From: UBA4416 sp031539425
Lineage (GTDB): Bacteria; Bacteroidota; Bacteroidia; B-17B0; Aurantibacillaceae
Assembly (NCBI GenBank): GCA_031539425.1
Contig: JAVKLI010000054.1
Coordinates: 1 to 30,524, forward strand
DNA: 30,524 nucleotides
Direction of reading: 5' to 3'
The position numbers were made by a program, and so were the translations under genes. The notes below the pieces were generated by a model, which had not been told where the DNA came from, searched no databases, and saw nothing but the letters and a program-made list of their open reading frames with translations. The stretch's first letter is position 1, and the number at the start of each line of letters is the position of its first letter. Positions 16,391-26,377 of the stretch are shown here, one piece after another.

Positions 16391-16993
16391 TTACATTTTA
16401 CAATTACAAATTGGTGGTAAACGAAGTATAATAGTGGAATTTGAAAACATATTTACAATTTTTTGTCTTTCTTCATCGCTGATGGCCACGCCACTTAAAT
16501 CTACAAATTTTAATTTTTTTAAAAATTTAATTTCATTAGGTAATGCAACAACGTTATTACTCCATAAATCTAATACCGTTAGGTTTTCTAAATTGGCTAC
16601 TTCTATTGGTACTTCAAAAATGTTATTTTCACCTAAATTTAATTCGGTTAAAAGTTCTAGTGAATCTATGTTATTAGGAATCTTCTCTAATTTATTATAA
16701 CTTAAATTAAGCACTTCTAATTTTTTTAAGCTAAATAAAAAAACTGGAATTTCTGTTATATTATTTTTACTTAAATCTAAATATTTTAAATTTTTAAATG
16801 TGCTTATTTCTTGAGGTATTGTTTTATACTTCTTCTTTTTTAATTCTAGTTTATATACACGTTCAGGGTGTTTTAACGCTTCGTTTAAATTTTTAAATAC
16901 TTTATTTGAATCAATTTTTAAAGAGTCTATAGATTGAGAATAGACAGTTGGTATAAAGCATATTAAAGTTAATATGAGTGTAAATAATTTCAT
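16391..16993 (-). CDS. Secreted leucine-rich-repeat protein
   Basis: The protein has 200 residues. Residues 1-19 are a signal peptide (FTLILTLICFIPTVYS). Residues 50-175 or so hold about five 23-residue leucine-rich repeats of the form LxxLxxLDLSxNxIxEIPxxL, as in LKYLDLSKNNITEIP, LEVLNLSYNKLEKIP, LTELNLGENNIFEVP and LTVLDLWSNNVVALP. This is a binding scaffold in the periplasm or outside the cell; the partner is unknown. The short C-terminus has Cys residues (PPICNCKM) but no T9SS domain. It starts one base after ribF stops and is the last gene of the long minus-strand run from nuoG. The tight spacing suggests co-transcription, not a shared function. Confidence 0.8.
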   Translation of the reverse strand: MKLFTLILTLICFIPTVYSQSIDSLKIDSNKVFKNLNEALKHPERVYKLELKKKKYKTIPQEISTFKNLKYLDLSKNNITEIPVFLFSLKKLEVLNLSYNKLEKIPNNIDSLELLTELNLGENNIFEVPIEVANLENLTVLDLWSNNVVALPNEIKFLKKLKFVDLSGVAISDEERQKIVNMFSNSTIILRLPPICNCKM

Positions 16994-16994
16994 T

Positions 16995-17915
16995 TTAAGT
17001 ATTTAAACAATTTGCTTTGTCTTTATCCAGTTGTTGAATTAATAAATCTAAGGATTTAAATTTAATTTCATTTCTAAGATATGAAATAAATTCTATTGAT
17101 ATTTTTTCATTATAAATATTAGCGTTAAAATCAAAAATATTTACTTCAAGTTTTATTGTGTTATCGGTATCTGTTGTTGGGTTTAAGCCTATACTAAGCA
17201 TGCCGTTATAAGTTGTATTATTTACAGATACACGAACTGCATATATTCCAATTTTTGGAATTAACTTTAATTCATCAGGTTTTATATTAGCTGTAGGGTA
17301 TCCAATGGTTCTGCCTAACTGTTTGCCTTTTATAACCACGCCAGATAGTTGATATTTATACCCTAACAAAGTATTGGCTTCTTGTACATTACCATTTTTA
17401 AGGTGTTCTCTAATAATGCTGCTACTAATATAGCATTGATTGATTTCAAATGCTGAAATTTCAATAACATTATAATGGTATGTGTGTAAAAAATCTTTTA
17501 ACATAGTAATATTGCCAGTTTTATTTAATCCAAAATTATGATCGTAACCTATTACTATTGTATGAGCTTTAAATTGATTAACTAATATATTTTTTATATA
17601 ATCTTGAGCCGTAATTTGTGAAAACGCTTTTGTAAAAGGTATGGCTATAAGATGATCTATACCTTGGTTTTTAATTAATTTAATTTTGTCGTCTATTGTG
17701 CTTAATAAGGATATGGATGTTGTATGGGTATTTAAAACCATTTGCGGATGGTTAGAAAAAGTAAATACTAAAGATTGTAAATTATGTTGTTTTTTAATTT
17801 CATTAATTTTTTGAAATATTTTTTGATGCCCTAAGTGCATGCCATCAAAGTTGCCAATAGTAATAATGGTTTTAGAAGTTAAATTGGTTTGATTTAAATT
17901 GGTATATATATTCAT
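16995..17915 (-). CDS. ribF: Bifunctional riboflavin kinase / FAD synthetase
   Basis: The protein has 306 residues, the usual RibF size. It phosphorylates riboflavin to FMN and adenylates FMN to FAD. The N-terminal FAD-synthetase half has the nucleotidyl-transferase motif GNFDGMHLGH at 21-30, then GYDHNFGLNKTGN and ISSSIIREHLKNG. The riboflavin-kinase half starts near 185 with YQLSGVVIKGKQLGRTIGYPTANI, which carries the PTAN motif for ATP and metal binding. It is 9 bp after bioF and 1 bp before the LRR gene. It makes FMN, the cofactor of complex I (NuoF), in the same run as the nuo genes. The start is the ATG at 17913-17915. Confidence 0.95.
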   Translation of the reverse strand: MNIYTNLNQTNLTSKTIITIGNFDGMHLGHQKIFQKINEIKKQHNLQSLVFTFSNHPQMVLNTHTTSISLLSTIDDKIKLIKNQGIDHLIAIPFTKAFSQITAQDYIKNILVNQFKAHTIVIGYDHNFGLNKTGNITMLKDFLHTYHYNVIEISAFEINQCYISSSIIREHLKNGNVQEANTLLGYKYQLSGVVIKGKQLGRTIGYPTANIKPDELKLIPKIGIYAVRVSVNNTTYNGMLSIGLNPTTDTDNTIKLEVNIFDFNANIYNEKISIEFISYLRNEIKFKSLDLLIQQLDKDKANCLNT

Positions 17916-17924
17916 GCTTTAGGC

Positions 17925-19076
17925 TTAACAATTAATAGATTGAAGTATATCTACTAATTTTTTCATTTCATTTGTTGTATTATACGAATGTAAACAAATT
18001 CTTATTCTTTCTTTGTTTGCAGCTACAGTAGGAGATTTAATAGCTTTTACAAAAAAATTGTTTGAAGTTAATTTTGTTTCTAATGTATCTATATTTTTAT
18101 TTCCACTTACTAAAATGGCATGAATGCTGCTATTAGAAGGTGTTATGTTTTTAATGTGTTGGGTATGTTGATTAAAATATAAAATATTTGCTTGTATTTT
18201 TTTTATTTCTTCTGTATGTTGTAATAACTCATAAGCGGCCTTTATACATAAAATGCTAAGAATAGGTAAAGCTGTTGTATATATAAAACTGCGTGAAAAA
18301 TTAATTAGATACTGTATTAAAACACGAGAGCCAACAATGCTTGCTCCATGGCACCCAAGAGCTTTTCCGTAGGTATATATTCTTGCAAAACAATCTTTTT
18401 CTATACTTAACTCTTCACAAATACCTTTACCTTGATATCCAAAAACACCTATTGAATGGGCTTCGTCTATAATTAAATTAATGTTGTATTGTTTACATAA
18501 TTTTACTATTTCTAATAAGGGAGCTGCATCGCCATCCATAGAATAAATACTTTCTACAATTAAAAAAATTGATTGGTACTGATGGTGGTTCAATTTTACA
18601 ATTGATTGCAGGTGTTCAATATTATTATGTTTAAACTTAATACGCTTTGCAAAGCTTAATCGCATCCCATCAATAATAGAAGCATGTATTAATTCATCAT
18701 AAATTATTAAATCATTTTTTTGAGCTATTACAGCAATTAAACCAATATTGGCATTGTAACCTGAATTATAAATGAGCGCCGCTTCGGTATTATGAAATTG
18801 TGCAATATCGTTTTCTACCCGTTGAGTTAGAATAGAATTTCCTGAGATTAATCGAGAGCCTGTAGAACCAGTATGTTTTATGTTGTATAAGGTTTCTAGC
18901 CTTTCAGTTTCTTTTTTTAATAATCCATTTTTAGAAAAGCCTAAATAGTCATTACTTGCAAAGTCTATACTTGGATAGTTTGTATTTAATGTTCGTAAGC
19001 TATTTGAATGTTTTTTTTGTTCAAGCACTTGTTTTAAAATGTCTTGAATATTTTTTAGTAATGGATTCGTCTCCAT
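17925..19076 (-). CDS. bioF: 8-amino-7-oxononanoate synthase (biotin synthesis)
   Basis: The protein has 383 residues from the ATG at 19074-19076, one base after the bioB stop. An earlier in-frame ATG (19098-19100) would add eight residues and overlap bioB by 23 bp. BioF joins pimeloyl thioester and L-alanine with PLP. Visible motifs are YNSGYNANIGLIAVI, YDELIHASIIDGMRLS, the PLP-contact IDEAHSIGVFG and the Schiff-base lysine in TYGKALG (K238 in this numbering, K246 in the longer form). The related 2-amino-3-ketobutyrate CoA ligase also fits the fold, but the neighbouring bioB makes BioF the better call. bioA, bioC and bioD are not in the window. Confidence 0.85.
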   Translation of the reverse strand: METNPLLKNIQDILKQVLEQKKHSNSLRTLNTNYPSIDFASNDYLGFSKNGLLKKETERLETLYNIKHTGSTGSRLISGNSILTQRVENDIAQFHNTEAALIYNSGYNANIGLIAVIAQKNDLIIYDELIHASIIDGMRLSFAKRIKFKHNNIEHLQSIVKLNHHQYQSIFLIVESIYSMDGDAAPLLEIVKLCKQYNINLIIDEAHSIGVFGYQGKGICEELSIEKDCFARIYTYGKALGCHGASIVGSRVLIQYLINFSRSFIYTTALPILSILCIKAAYELLQHTEEIKKIQANILYFNQHTQHIKNITPSNSSIHAILVSGNKNIDTLETKLTSNNFFVKAIKSPTVAANKERIRICLHSYNTTNEMKKLVDILQSINC

Positions 19077-19077
19077 T

Positions 19078-20049
19078 TTAGGCAGGTTCAGAAACTGCAT
19101 TTTCTGAAAATGATTTTTTAGGCGTTAATCCTAAAATGTTAAACATTTCCATATCCTGATTATACAAAGGGTTTGGCGTTGTTAATAATTTTTCACCAGC
19201 AAATATAGAGTTTGCGCCGGCCATAAAGCAAAGGGCTTGCCCTTCCATATTCATATTTAAGCGCCCTGCAGATAAGCGTACTGCGGTTTTAGGTAATACT
19301 ATTCTAGTAGTTGCAATCATACGAACCATATCCCAAATAGGTACTGGCTCTTGGTTTTCGAGTGGTGTTCCTTCTACGGCTACTAATGCATTAATTGGCA
19401 CTGATTCTGGCTGCGGACGTAATATAGAAAGCGTGTGCAACATTCCTATTCTATCGTCTATACTTTCACCCATACCAATAATACCTCCAGAACATACTGT
19501 TAATCCTGCTTTTCTAACATTATTAATGGTGTTTAATCTATCATCGTAAGTTCTGGTTGAAATAATGTTTTCATAATTTTCAGCGCTAGTGTCTATATTA
19601 TGATTATAAGCGTATAACCCAGCGTTTGCTAATTTTTTAGCTTGCTCTTCTGTAACCATACCTAAGGTAGCACATACCTCTAAGCCTTTAGAATTGATGG
19701 TTTTTACCATGTTTAATACGGTGTCAAAATCTCTATTATCTCGCACTTCTCGCCAAGCAGCGCCTAAGCACATTCTACTTGCCCCACCTTGTTTAGCATT
19801 ATCAGCGGCTACAGATACTTCTGCTTCGCTCATCAGTTTATGTACTTTTACTTCGGTGTGATATCTTGCCGCTTGTGGGCAATATGCACAATCTTCTGGA
19901 CACCCCCCTGTTTTAATTGATATCAAAGAGCTTATTTGAACTTCTCCTATTTTATGATGTTGTTGGTGTATTTGTGCTGCATTATAAATTAACTGCATTA
20001 ATGGTGTATCATATACTTTTCGAATGTCTGATTTATCCCAATTTTTCAT
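19078..20049 (-). CDS. bioB: Biotin synthase
   Basis: The protein has 323 residues. This radical-SAM enzyme inserts sulfur into dethiobiotin. The radical-SAM motif is C50-x3-C54-x2-C57 (GGCPEDCAYCPQ). The ligands of the second, [2Fe-2S] cluster can be placed at C94 (SRMCLGAAWR), C126 (EVCATLG), C186 (TVCSGGIIGMG) and an Arg in VRLSAGR. All are present, so the enzyme should be active. It starts 20 bp after the MFS transporter gene and leads into bioF with a one-base gap. The start is the ATG at 20047-20049. Confidence 0.96.
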   Translation of the reverse strand: MKNWDKSDIRKVYDTPLMQLIYNAAQIHQQHHKIGEVQISSLISIKTGGCPEDCAYCPQAARYHTEVKVHKLMSEAEVSVAADNAKQGGASRMCLGAAWREVRDNRDFDTVLNMVKTINSKGLEVCATLGMVTEEQAKKLANAGLYAYNHNIDTSAENYENIISTRTYDDRLNTINNVRKAGLTVCSGGIIGMGESIDDRIGMLHTLSILRPQPESVPINALVAVEGTPLENQEPVPIWDMVRMIATTRIVLPKTAVRLSAGRLNMNMEGQALCFMAGANSIFAGEKLLTTPNPLYNQDMEMFNILGLTPKKSFSENAVSEPA

Positions 20050-20069
20050 AGTATTAATGATTTTAATAA

Positions 20070-21284
20070 TTAAATTTTTATCCTTTGTTTTTTAGTAAAG
20101 TATATAATAAAGGCGCATATAATAGTAAGACAAGCTCCCATTAAAAACGGCGCACTAGGCACTAAAATTGGAGCGTTAGGTTTTGTAAAAAAATAAAATA
20201 CATTAGTCATCAGCAGTGGGCCTATAATAGCTGTAAGGCTCAAAACACTGGTTAATGCACCTTGTAGTTCGCCTTGCTCATTATTTGGTACTTGATTTGA
20301 AATTTCTCCTTGAATAGCAGGCATTGCTATTCCACCTAAGGTAAATGGAATTATAAAAGCAAACATCATCCAGCTTTGATTAGCAGCAGAAAATAGTAAA
20401 TAACCGCATAATGAAAAAAACAAGCCTAAGTATATAGAGTTGCTTTGTCCAAATTTTGGTACAACAATCCTTGTTAACAAGCCCTGAACTAAGGCAATGC
20501 AAAAACCCACCATGGTTAAGGAGTAACCAATCCATTGTTCGTTCCAATTAAATTTATACATGGTATAATAAGTCCAAGTAGTTTGAGCTGCATGGCCTGC
20601 AATATTTAATAAAAATATAACAACTACAAAACTTAAAATAGTTTTATACTTTTTTAAGTTAATTAATGATGAAATGGGGTTTGCTCTTTTCCAGTCAAAA
20701 GCTCGTCTAGAATTGGCTGGTAAAGATTCTGGTAACACAAAATATCCATAAAACAAATTGAGTAATGATAATATAGCGGCAACAATAAAAGGTACTCGAG
20801 TGCCAAACTGACTAAACACACCTCCAATAAGTGGGCCTAATATAAATCCAATTCCAAATGCTGCGCCGATCATTCCAAAGTTTTGTGCGCGTTTTTCTGG
20901 TTCACTAATATCAGCAATATAGGCTGTAGCTGTTGTAAAACTGGCCCCAAACATGCCAGCTACTATTCTTCCTACAAATAACCATACAATAGTTGGTGCC
21001 CAAGCTAAAAAAATATAATCTACCCCTAACCCAAGTAATGACATAAGGAGTAATGGCCTTCTGCCATATTTATCGCTTAATCCACCCATAATGCTTGAGC
21101 ATAAAAACAGCATAATTCCATAAGAAAAGGCTAACCAACCTCCGTACATTGATGCTTCACTAATAGTTCCACCTATTAGTTCTTTAATTAATGATGGAGT
21201 TACGGGTATAATAATACCTATGCCTGTACAATCAATTAATAATGTTATAAAAATAAAAAGTATTGCTTTATTATTATTTTTCAT
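20070..21284 (-). CDS. MFS transporter, TetA-like (TCR/Tet family)
   Basis: The protein has 404 residues and is strongly hydrophobic, with about 12 predicted transmembrane helices. The N-terminus, IDCTGIGIIIPVTPSLI, matches the TetA/TCR motif in helix 1, and the loop 2-3 signature GGLSDKYGRRPLL is the classical MFS motif A. TetA-like proton antiporters export drugs or small metabolites; the substrate here is unknown. This family is common in Bacteroidota without tetracycline resistance. It lies 3 bp after nuoN and 20 bp before bioB, so it may be expressed with either. A link to biotin or pimelate export or import is only a guess. Confidence 0.85.
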   Translation of the reverse strand: MKNNNKAILFIFITLLIDCTGIGIIIPVTPSLIKELIGGTISEASMYGGWLAFSYGIMLFLCSSIMGGLSDKYGRRPLLLMSLLGLGVDYIFLAWAPTIVWLFVGRIVAGMFGASFTTATAYIADISEPEKRAQNFGMIGAAFGIGFILGPLIGGVFSQFGTRVPFIVAAILSLLNLFYGYFVLPESLPANSRRAFDWKRANPISSLINLKKYKTILSFVVVIFLLNIAGHAAQTTWTYYTMYKFNWNEQWIGYSLTMVGFCIALVQGLLTRIVVPKFGQSNSIYLGLFFSLCGYLLFSAANQSWMMFAFIIPFTLGGIAMPAIQGEISNQVPNNEQGELQGALTSVLSLTAIIGPLLMTNVFYFFTKPNAPILVPSAPFLMGACLTIICAFIIYFTKKQRIKI

Positions 21285-21287
21285 TTT

Positions 21288-22676
21288 TTAAAACATATTT
21301 AAGATAGCGTTTGGATAAATTCCCAGTACAATAGTAAGTAATGTAGTAATCACTAAAATGAGCTTATGAGTTAATGGAATATTTAATTCTTCTGTTGTTG
21401 ATTCATATTCTTTAAAATACATGGCTATTATTATTTTAAAATAATAATATAAACTTATAGCTGTAAAAATAATAGCCAAAATTACTACCCAACTAAACGG
21501 CGTGTTAATTAACGAGTTGAAAATAAAATATTTTGCAAAAAAACCAGCTGTAATAGGAATTCCAGCCATTGAGAGTAAAGCAACAGTCATAACAAATGCT
21601 GTAAATGGTGATTTTTTAGCTAAAGCATTAAATGTTTTTATAGATACATCTTGTTTATGATTTGATATATGATGTAATACATAAAACGCCGTGATATTGC
21701 TTATGACATAAGCTGCTATGTAGTAAAATACTGAAGTAATTTGATTATAAACATCTCCATTTGATAAAAATGCCATCAGTATAAATGCTGTGTGACTGAT
21801 GCTTGAGTAGGCAAAGATTCGTTTCACGCTATCTTGAAATAAGGCAATAAGATTAGCGATGAGTAAAGATAAAATAATTACAAAAACCAAAATATTTACC
21901 CAAACACATGCTATATTGATAAATAGCATTGCATATAGTTTTGCAAAAGCAGCTACAGATGCCGTTTTAACCATTGTTACCATTAATGTTGTAATAATGG
22001 TAGGAGCGCCTTCATACACATCGGGTGTCCAAAAATGAAATGGTGCGGCACTCACCTTAAAGCATAAGGCCATTAATACAAGTAGTATACCAACTGATAA
22101 ATAAGGCGGTAATTTTGCAGAATTATCGTTTATAAAATCACTAATGAAGCGCATATCAAAGCTACCTGTTGCGCCATATATAAGGGTTATACCTAGTATT
22201 AAAAAAGCTGACATAAATGCCCCCAATAACAAATACTTAAATCCAGATTCGTTTGATAACAAATTGTTTTTATTGGATGCCGCTAATACATACATAGGAA
22301 TTGATAAAATCTCTACACCTAATAAAAATGATGTAAAGTTTGTAAAGGCTGTTAGTATTAATGCACCTGATGTAGAAAATAATACCAATGTAAAAATATC
22401 TGTAGTATGTTGTTTAGAATAGTTTTTATGGGCTAATAAAATCCAAACAAATAATATTAATAAAATTAAATTACTAAAAGCAAGTGATACATTGTCAAAT
22501 TGAATCATGTTATGAAATACTTCAATAGACTTATTGTTGTTCCACTCAAATAAGTTGGTAATAAATGCCGTACAAATTCCTATAAGTGTAATTGGCACTA
22601 TTAATTTATAAGCTTTAAATATTTCTGTAAGCATTATAAATAGGCCTAATCCACAAATAATAAATAAAGCTGTCAT
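21288..22676 (-). CDS. nuoN: NADH:quinone oxidoreductase subunit N
   Basis: The protein has 462 residues with about 13-14 membrane helices. It is one of the three antiporter-like proton-pumping subunits of complex I. The segment KVSAAPFHFWTPDVYEGAPT, with its helix-7 region and buried lysine, and FAYSSISHTAFILMAF are standard NuoN features. FKEYE and a last helix close the protein. It is last of the nuo genes here, 16 bp after nuoM, and ends 3 bp before the MFS gene. Its length is near the usual 460-490. Confidence 0.95.
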   Translation of the reverse strand: MTALFIICGLGLFIMLTEIFKAYKLIVPITLIGICTAFITNLFEWNNNKSIEVFHNMIQFDNVSLAFSNLILLILFVWILLAHKNYSKQHTTDIFTLVLFSTSGALILTAFTNFTSFLLGVEILSIPMYVLAASNKNNLLSNESGFKYLLLGAFMSAFLILGITLIYGATGSFDMRFISDFINDNSAKLPPYLSVGILLVLMALCFKVSAAPFHFWTPDVYEGAPTIITTLMVTMVKTASVAAFAKLYAMLFINIACVWVNILVFVIILSLLIANLIALFQDSVKRIFAYSSISHTAFILMAFLSNGDVYNQITSVFYYIAAYVISNITAFYVLHHISNHKQDVSIKTFNALAKKSPFTAFVMTVALLSMAGIPITAGFFAKYFIFNSLINTPFSWVVILAIIFTAISLYYYFKIIIAMYFKEYESTTEELNIPLTHKLILVITTLLTIVLGIYPNAILNMF

Positions 22677-22692
22677 AGGTTAATAATTTAAA

Positions 22693-24156
22693 TTATGGGT
22701 GAATAAGTTTAATAATGGATTCTGCGCCTTGTTGGGCTAATGAATTAATTGGTTGGGGATAAAATCCAATTAAAATAATAATGCTACAAATAATTAATAA
22801 AACAATTTTATCAGTTTTCATTAACGATGTAAACGATTGAGTTAATGCGTTTACCTCTCCAAGCATCATAGTTTGATATGTTCTGAGCATATATACGGCT
22901 CCTAAAATAATTGTTGAAGCTGCTATTACTGCTATTACTGCATGGTGTTGGTATATTCCAACAAAAATTAAAAATTCTCCAACAAATCCACTAGTTAATG
23001 GAAGTGCAATTGATCCTAATAAAATGATAAAAAAGAAAATAGTAAATGTTCTATTAACGTTTTTAATGCCCCCTAGTTCACTTATCTCTGTTGTGCCTGT
23101 GTTTCTTTTTAAAATGTTTGAAACTAAAAATAAGCCTACTGCAATTACGCCGTGTGAAATCATTTGAACCAAGCCGCCTTGTACGCCTTGTTGATTGGCA
23201 GTTAAAATACCTGCAGAAATGATGGCTACGTGTGCTATTGAACTATAAGCAATTAAACGTTTAAAATCTTTTTGAACAATGGCAATACAAGAAGCAAATA
23301 TGGCTCCAACAATAGAAATAAAAATAATATAAGTGCCCCATTTTTCTAATGCTAAAGGGGTAATTGGCAATAACCATTTAATTAAACCAAAGGTACCCAT
23401 TTTAAGCATAATTCCTGAAAGCAGCATAGTACCTGGGGTTGGCGCATTAACATATAAATCTGGCTGCCACGAGTGAAATGGGAAAATAGGAATTTTGATA
23501 GCAAAGGCTAAAAAAATTGTAATAAATACAAAGGTTTGTTGATGGATGTTTAGCGTTTTTCCAACTTGATATAAATCTGTAATTAACCATGATTTTTCAA
23601 TACCATCCGGTGCTTGGTTATATAAATAAATTAAACCAACTAACATAAACAATGAACCTAAAATAGTGTATACAAAAAACTTAAATGTTATTCTAACACT
23701 ATCTTGCTTACCCCACAGTAAGCATATAAAAAATATGGGTAGTAGCGCTAATTCCCAAAAAATATAAAATAAAAAACCGTCATTAGCAGTAAATACGCCT
23801 ATTAAAGCCATTTGCATAAATAATATAAGGCTATAAAAAGTAAATGGATTTTTATATTTTGTATTAAATGATGTAAGAATAATTAAGGGTACTAACCCAG
23901 TTGTAAGTAAAACCATTAGTAACGAAATAGCATTAATATTTGCGTTAATATGTATGCCTAATGAGTTTATCCATGGGTAATTTATTGATAATAAAGGATG
24001 TTCTGGGTTTTGTTTAAATACAACAAACATAATCATGCTTAATATAAATTCTAAAATAGAAAAAACAAAAGCTAACTTTTGTGAGGCTGCATTTTTAAAG
24101 GTATAAACTATTAAACTTGCAATAAATGGGGTTAATATTAAAATTGATATAAGCAT
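22693..24156 (-). CDS. nuoM: NADH:quinone oxidoreductase subunit M
   Basis: The protein has 487 residues and is a multi-helix antiporter-like subunit of complex I. Visible NuoM features: FYIFWELALLPIFFICLLWG (helix-5 region with the conserved Glu), the KIPIFPFHSWQPDLYVNAPT stretch, and KRLIAYSSIAHVAIISAGI. It lies between nuoL (17 bp upstream) and nuoN (16 bp downstream), the standard L-M-N order. Nothing odd is seen. Confidence 0.96.
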   Translation of the reverse strand: MLISILILTPFIASLIVYTFKNAASQKLAFVFSILEFILSMIMFVVFKQNPEHPLLSINYPWINSLGIHINANINAISLLMVLLTTGLVPLIILTSFNTKYKNPFTFYSLILFMQMALIGVFTANDGFLFYIFWELALLPIFFICLLWGKQDSVRITFKFFVYTILGSLFMLVGLIYLYNQAPDGIEKSWLITDLYQVGKTLNIHQQTFVFITIFLAFAIKIPIFPFHSWQPDLYVNAPTPGTMLLSGIMLKMGTFGLIKWLLPITPLALEKWGTYIIFISIVGAIFASCIAIVQKDFKRLIAYSSIAHVAIISAGILTANQQGVQGGLVQMISHGVIAVGLFLVSNILKRNTGTTEISELGGIKNVNRTFTIFFFIILLGSIALPLTSGFVGEFLIFVGIYQHHAVIAVIAASTIILGAVYMLRTYQTMMLGEVNALTQSFTSLMKTDKIVLLIICSIIILIGFYPQPINSLAQQGAESIIKLIHP

Positions 24157-24173
24157 TGTGTTTTTAAAATAGA

Positions 24174-26054
24174 TTAAATAAATGCAAAAATAAGTATCAT
24201 AATTATTCCGATTACCATAGATAATATGTAGTTGCCAATATTACCAGTTTGTATATAGCGCATAACATTACTAGTTTGTTGTATGGTTTTGCCAATGCCA
24301 TTTATAATTGCATCAATTAACTTTAAATCTATTTTATTTAAGTAATTCGATTTCCAATCTAACGGTTTTGTAATAATGTAATTATAAAAGTTTTCTATGT
24401 AATATAAGTTATAAATAATTTTTTGTCCGATTTTCATATTAGCTTCACTTTGAGCAGGCAGTACTTGTTTTTTTACATATAATTGATAAGCCAAAAATGC
24501 GGCACACAAAGCTAAAATAGTAGTAACTATCATCAAAATCCATTCTGTTAGATGTGATAAATGATGTGCATGTGTGTTAATTAATATAGGTTGTAATTGC
24601 TGGGCCATCCAATTAAAAGATGTAAATATTTCTGGCAATCCAAGCGCACCGCCTAATACACTAAATATTGCAAGTATTAATAATGGAATTATCATACTTT
24701 TGGGAGATTCATGAAGATGATTTAGTTGGTGGCTAGTTCCTCTAAACGACCCAAAAAATATGAGAAACAAAAATCTAAACATATAAAATGCTGTACAAAT
24801 AGAGGTAGCTAATCCTAATACCCATAAGATGTGCGAATGGATAAATACACCCGATAAAATGGCATCTTTAGAGAAAAAGCCTGCAAAGGGAGGGATGCCA
24901 CTTATGGCAATGGTGCCAATTAACACTGTGATATAAGTAATTGGTAATGCTTTTTTTAAGCCGCCCATTTTTCTAATATCTTGCTCGCCACCAAGCGCAT
25001 GGATAATAGAACCCGCTCCTAAAAATAATAGCGCTTTAAAAAAAGCATGTGTTACTACATGAAAAATAGATGCGCTAAAAGCACCTACGCCTAAGCCTAA
25101 AAACATTAAACCTAATTGAGAAACAGTTGAATATGCTAATATTTTTTTAATATCATTTTGAAAAAGGGCTATTGACGCTGCTACTAAAGCTGTTATGATG
25201 CCTATTATTGCTATCATTTCTAAAGCAAATTCTGAATTTAAATAAAAAATATTAGAGCGGGTAACCATATATATACCGGCTGTAACCATGGTGGCAGCAT
25301 GTATTAAAGCAGATACAGGAGTTGGCCCAGCCATGGCATCAGGTAACCATGTATATAATGGGATTTGAGCAGATTTACCCATAGCGCCAACAAACAATAA
25401 CAATGAAATTGTTGTAATAGTGCTTTGACTTAAGTTATGGATTTCTGCAAATACAGTGTTATAACTTAGGCTATGGCAATTTAATAAAATGAGTATAATG
25501 CCTAACAAAAACCCTAAATCTCCAATTCTGTTCATTATAAAGGCTTTTTTGGCGGCATTATTATTTTCTTGAGATTGAAACCAAAAACCTATTAATAAGT
25601 ATGAGCTTAATCCTACGCCTTCCCAACCAATAAACATAATTAAGTAATTGTTACCTAATACTAATAACAACATAAAAAACACAAATAAATTTAAGTATGA
25701 AAAATACCTTATCACCTCCCCATCATGGCTCATATAACCAATAGAATATAAATGAATTAAAAAACCTACTCCTGTTATTACGAGTAAAAATATAATGGAA
25801 AGTGGGTCTATTAAAAAATCAAAATGTATTGCAAATTCTGATGAGCTAATCCAAGTAAATAAATTAATAATGTGTTCGGTTTTGGTATGGCTTTGAAGTT
25901 TTATAAAAAGTAAAACCGAGCAAATAAAACTTATAAGCACGGCAATACTAGCAATAATACCAGCATTTTTTTTATTAATATGGTTAGTAAAAAAAGTGTT
26001 AATTAAAAAGCCAATAAGTGGGCAAGCAATTATTAAATATACTAGTTGAGTCAT
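24174..26054 (-). CDS. nuoL: NADH:quinone oxidoreductase subunit L
   Basis: The protein has 626 residues, the usual NuoL size. It is the distal antiporter-like subunit of the membrane arm. Motifs: FIGWEGVGLSSYLLIGFWF, GKSAQIPLYTWLPDAMAGPT with its buried lysine, and LIHAATMVTAGIYMVTR; KKILAYSTVSQLGLM follows. The C-terminal extension (about 520-626), with KPLDWKSNYLNKIDLK and a last helix, corresponds to the long lateral helix that NuoL lays along M and N. It starts 8 bp after nuoK. Complete. Confidence 0.97.
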   Translation of the reverse strand: MTQLVYLIIACPLIGFLINTFFTNHINKKNAGIIASIAVLISFICSVLLFIKLQSHTKTEHIINLFTWISSSEFAIHFDFLIDPLSIIFLLVITGVGFLIHLYSIGYMSHDGEVIRYFSYLNLFVFFMLLLVLGNNYLIMFIGWEGVGLSSYLLIGFWFQSQENNNAAKKAFIMNRIGDLGFLLGIILILLNCHSLSYNTVFAEIHNLSQSTITTISLLLFVGAMGKSAQIPLYTWLPDAMAGPTPVSALIHAATMVTAGIYMVTRSNIFYLNSEFALEMIAIIGIITALVAASIALFQNDIKKILAYSTVSQLGLMFLGLGVGAFSASIFHVVTHAFFKALLFLGAGSIIHALGGEQDIRKMGGLKKALPITYITVLIGTIAISGIPPFAGFFSKDAILSGVFIHSHILWVLGLATSICTAFYMFRFLFLIFFGSFRGTSHQLNHLHESPKSMIIPLLILAIFSVLGGALGLPEIFTSFNWMAQQLQPILINTHAHHLSHLTEWILMIVTTILALCAAFLAYQLYVKKQVLPAQSEANMKIGQKIIYNLYYIENFYNYIITKPLDWKSNYLNKIDLKLIDAIINGIGKTIQQTSNVMRYIQTGNIGNYILSMVIGIIMILIFAFI

Positions 26055-26062
26055 TGTAAAAA

Positions 26063-26374
26063 TTAATATTTTAAATTATTAAGCATACCTGTATCAATGC
26101 TTTTAATGTTTCGATACACCATAGTAAGAATTGCTAACCCCACAGCTACTTCTGCTGCTGCTATGGCCATAATAAAAAATACAAAAATTTGTCCTGAGGC
26201 ATCATTTTTTATGATTGAAAAAGTAACAAGTAATAAGTTTACAGCGTTTAACATTAACTCTATACTCATAAAAATAATAATAGCATTTTTACGAGTAAGT
26301 ACACCTATAACGCCAATTGTAAAAAGGGTTATACAAATTATAACGTAATATTCTAAAGGGATGTTATTAATCAT
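26063..26374 (-). CDS. nuoK: NADH:quinone oxidoreductase subunit K
   Basis: The protein has 103 residues with three membrane helices, as expected for NuoK. The middle helix has IFMSIELMLNAVNLLL with the conserved buried Glu of the proton path, and the third has FFIMAIAAAEVAVGLAIL with a second conserved Glu. It begins 3 bp after nuoJ stops and ends 8 bp before nuoL, the standard J-K-L order. Confidence 0.96.
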   Translation of the reverse strand: MINNIPLEYYVIICITLFTIGVIGVLTRKNAIIIFMSIELMLNAVNLLLVTFSIIKNDASGQIFVFFIMAIAAAEVAVGLAILTMVYRNIKSIDTGMLNNLKY

Positions 26375-26377
26375 AAG

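Noticed and set aside
16360..16400. Terminator between the LRR gene and leuS
   Set aside because: Only short AT-only repeats (AATTATAATT) are present, with no stable stem and T tract.
17925..19076. Reading as 2-amino-3-ketobutyrate CoA ligase (kbl)
   Set aside because: The fold is shared, but the lysine motif is TYGKALG and the gene follows bioB by one base; BioF is the better call.
20070..21284. Tetracycline-resistance gene
   Set aside because: The protein has TetA-family motifs, but these are common in Bacteroidota transporters of other substrates; there is no TetR regulator or mobile context beside it.
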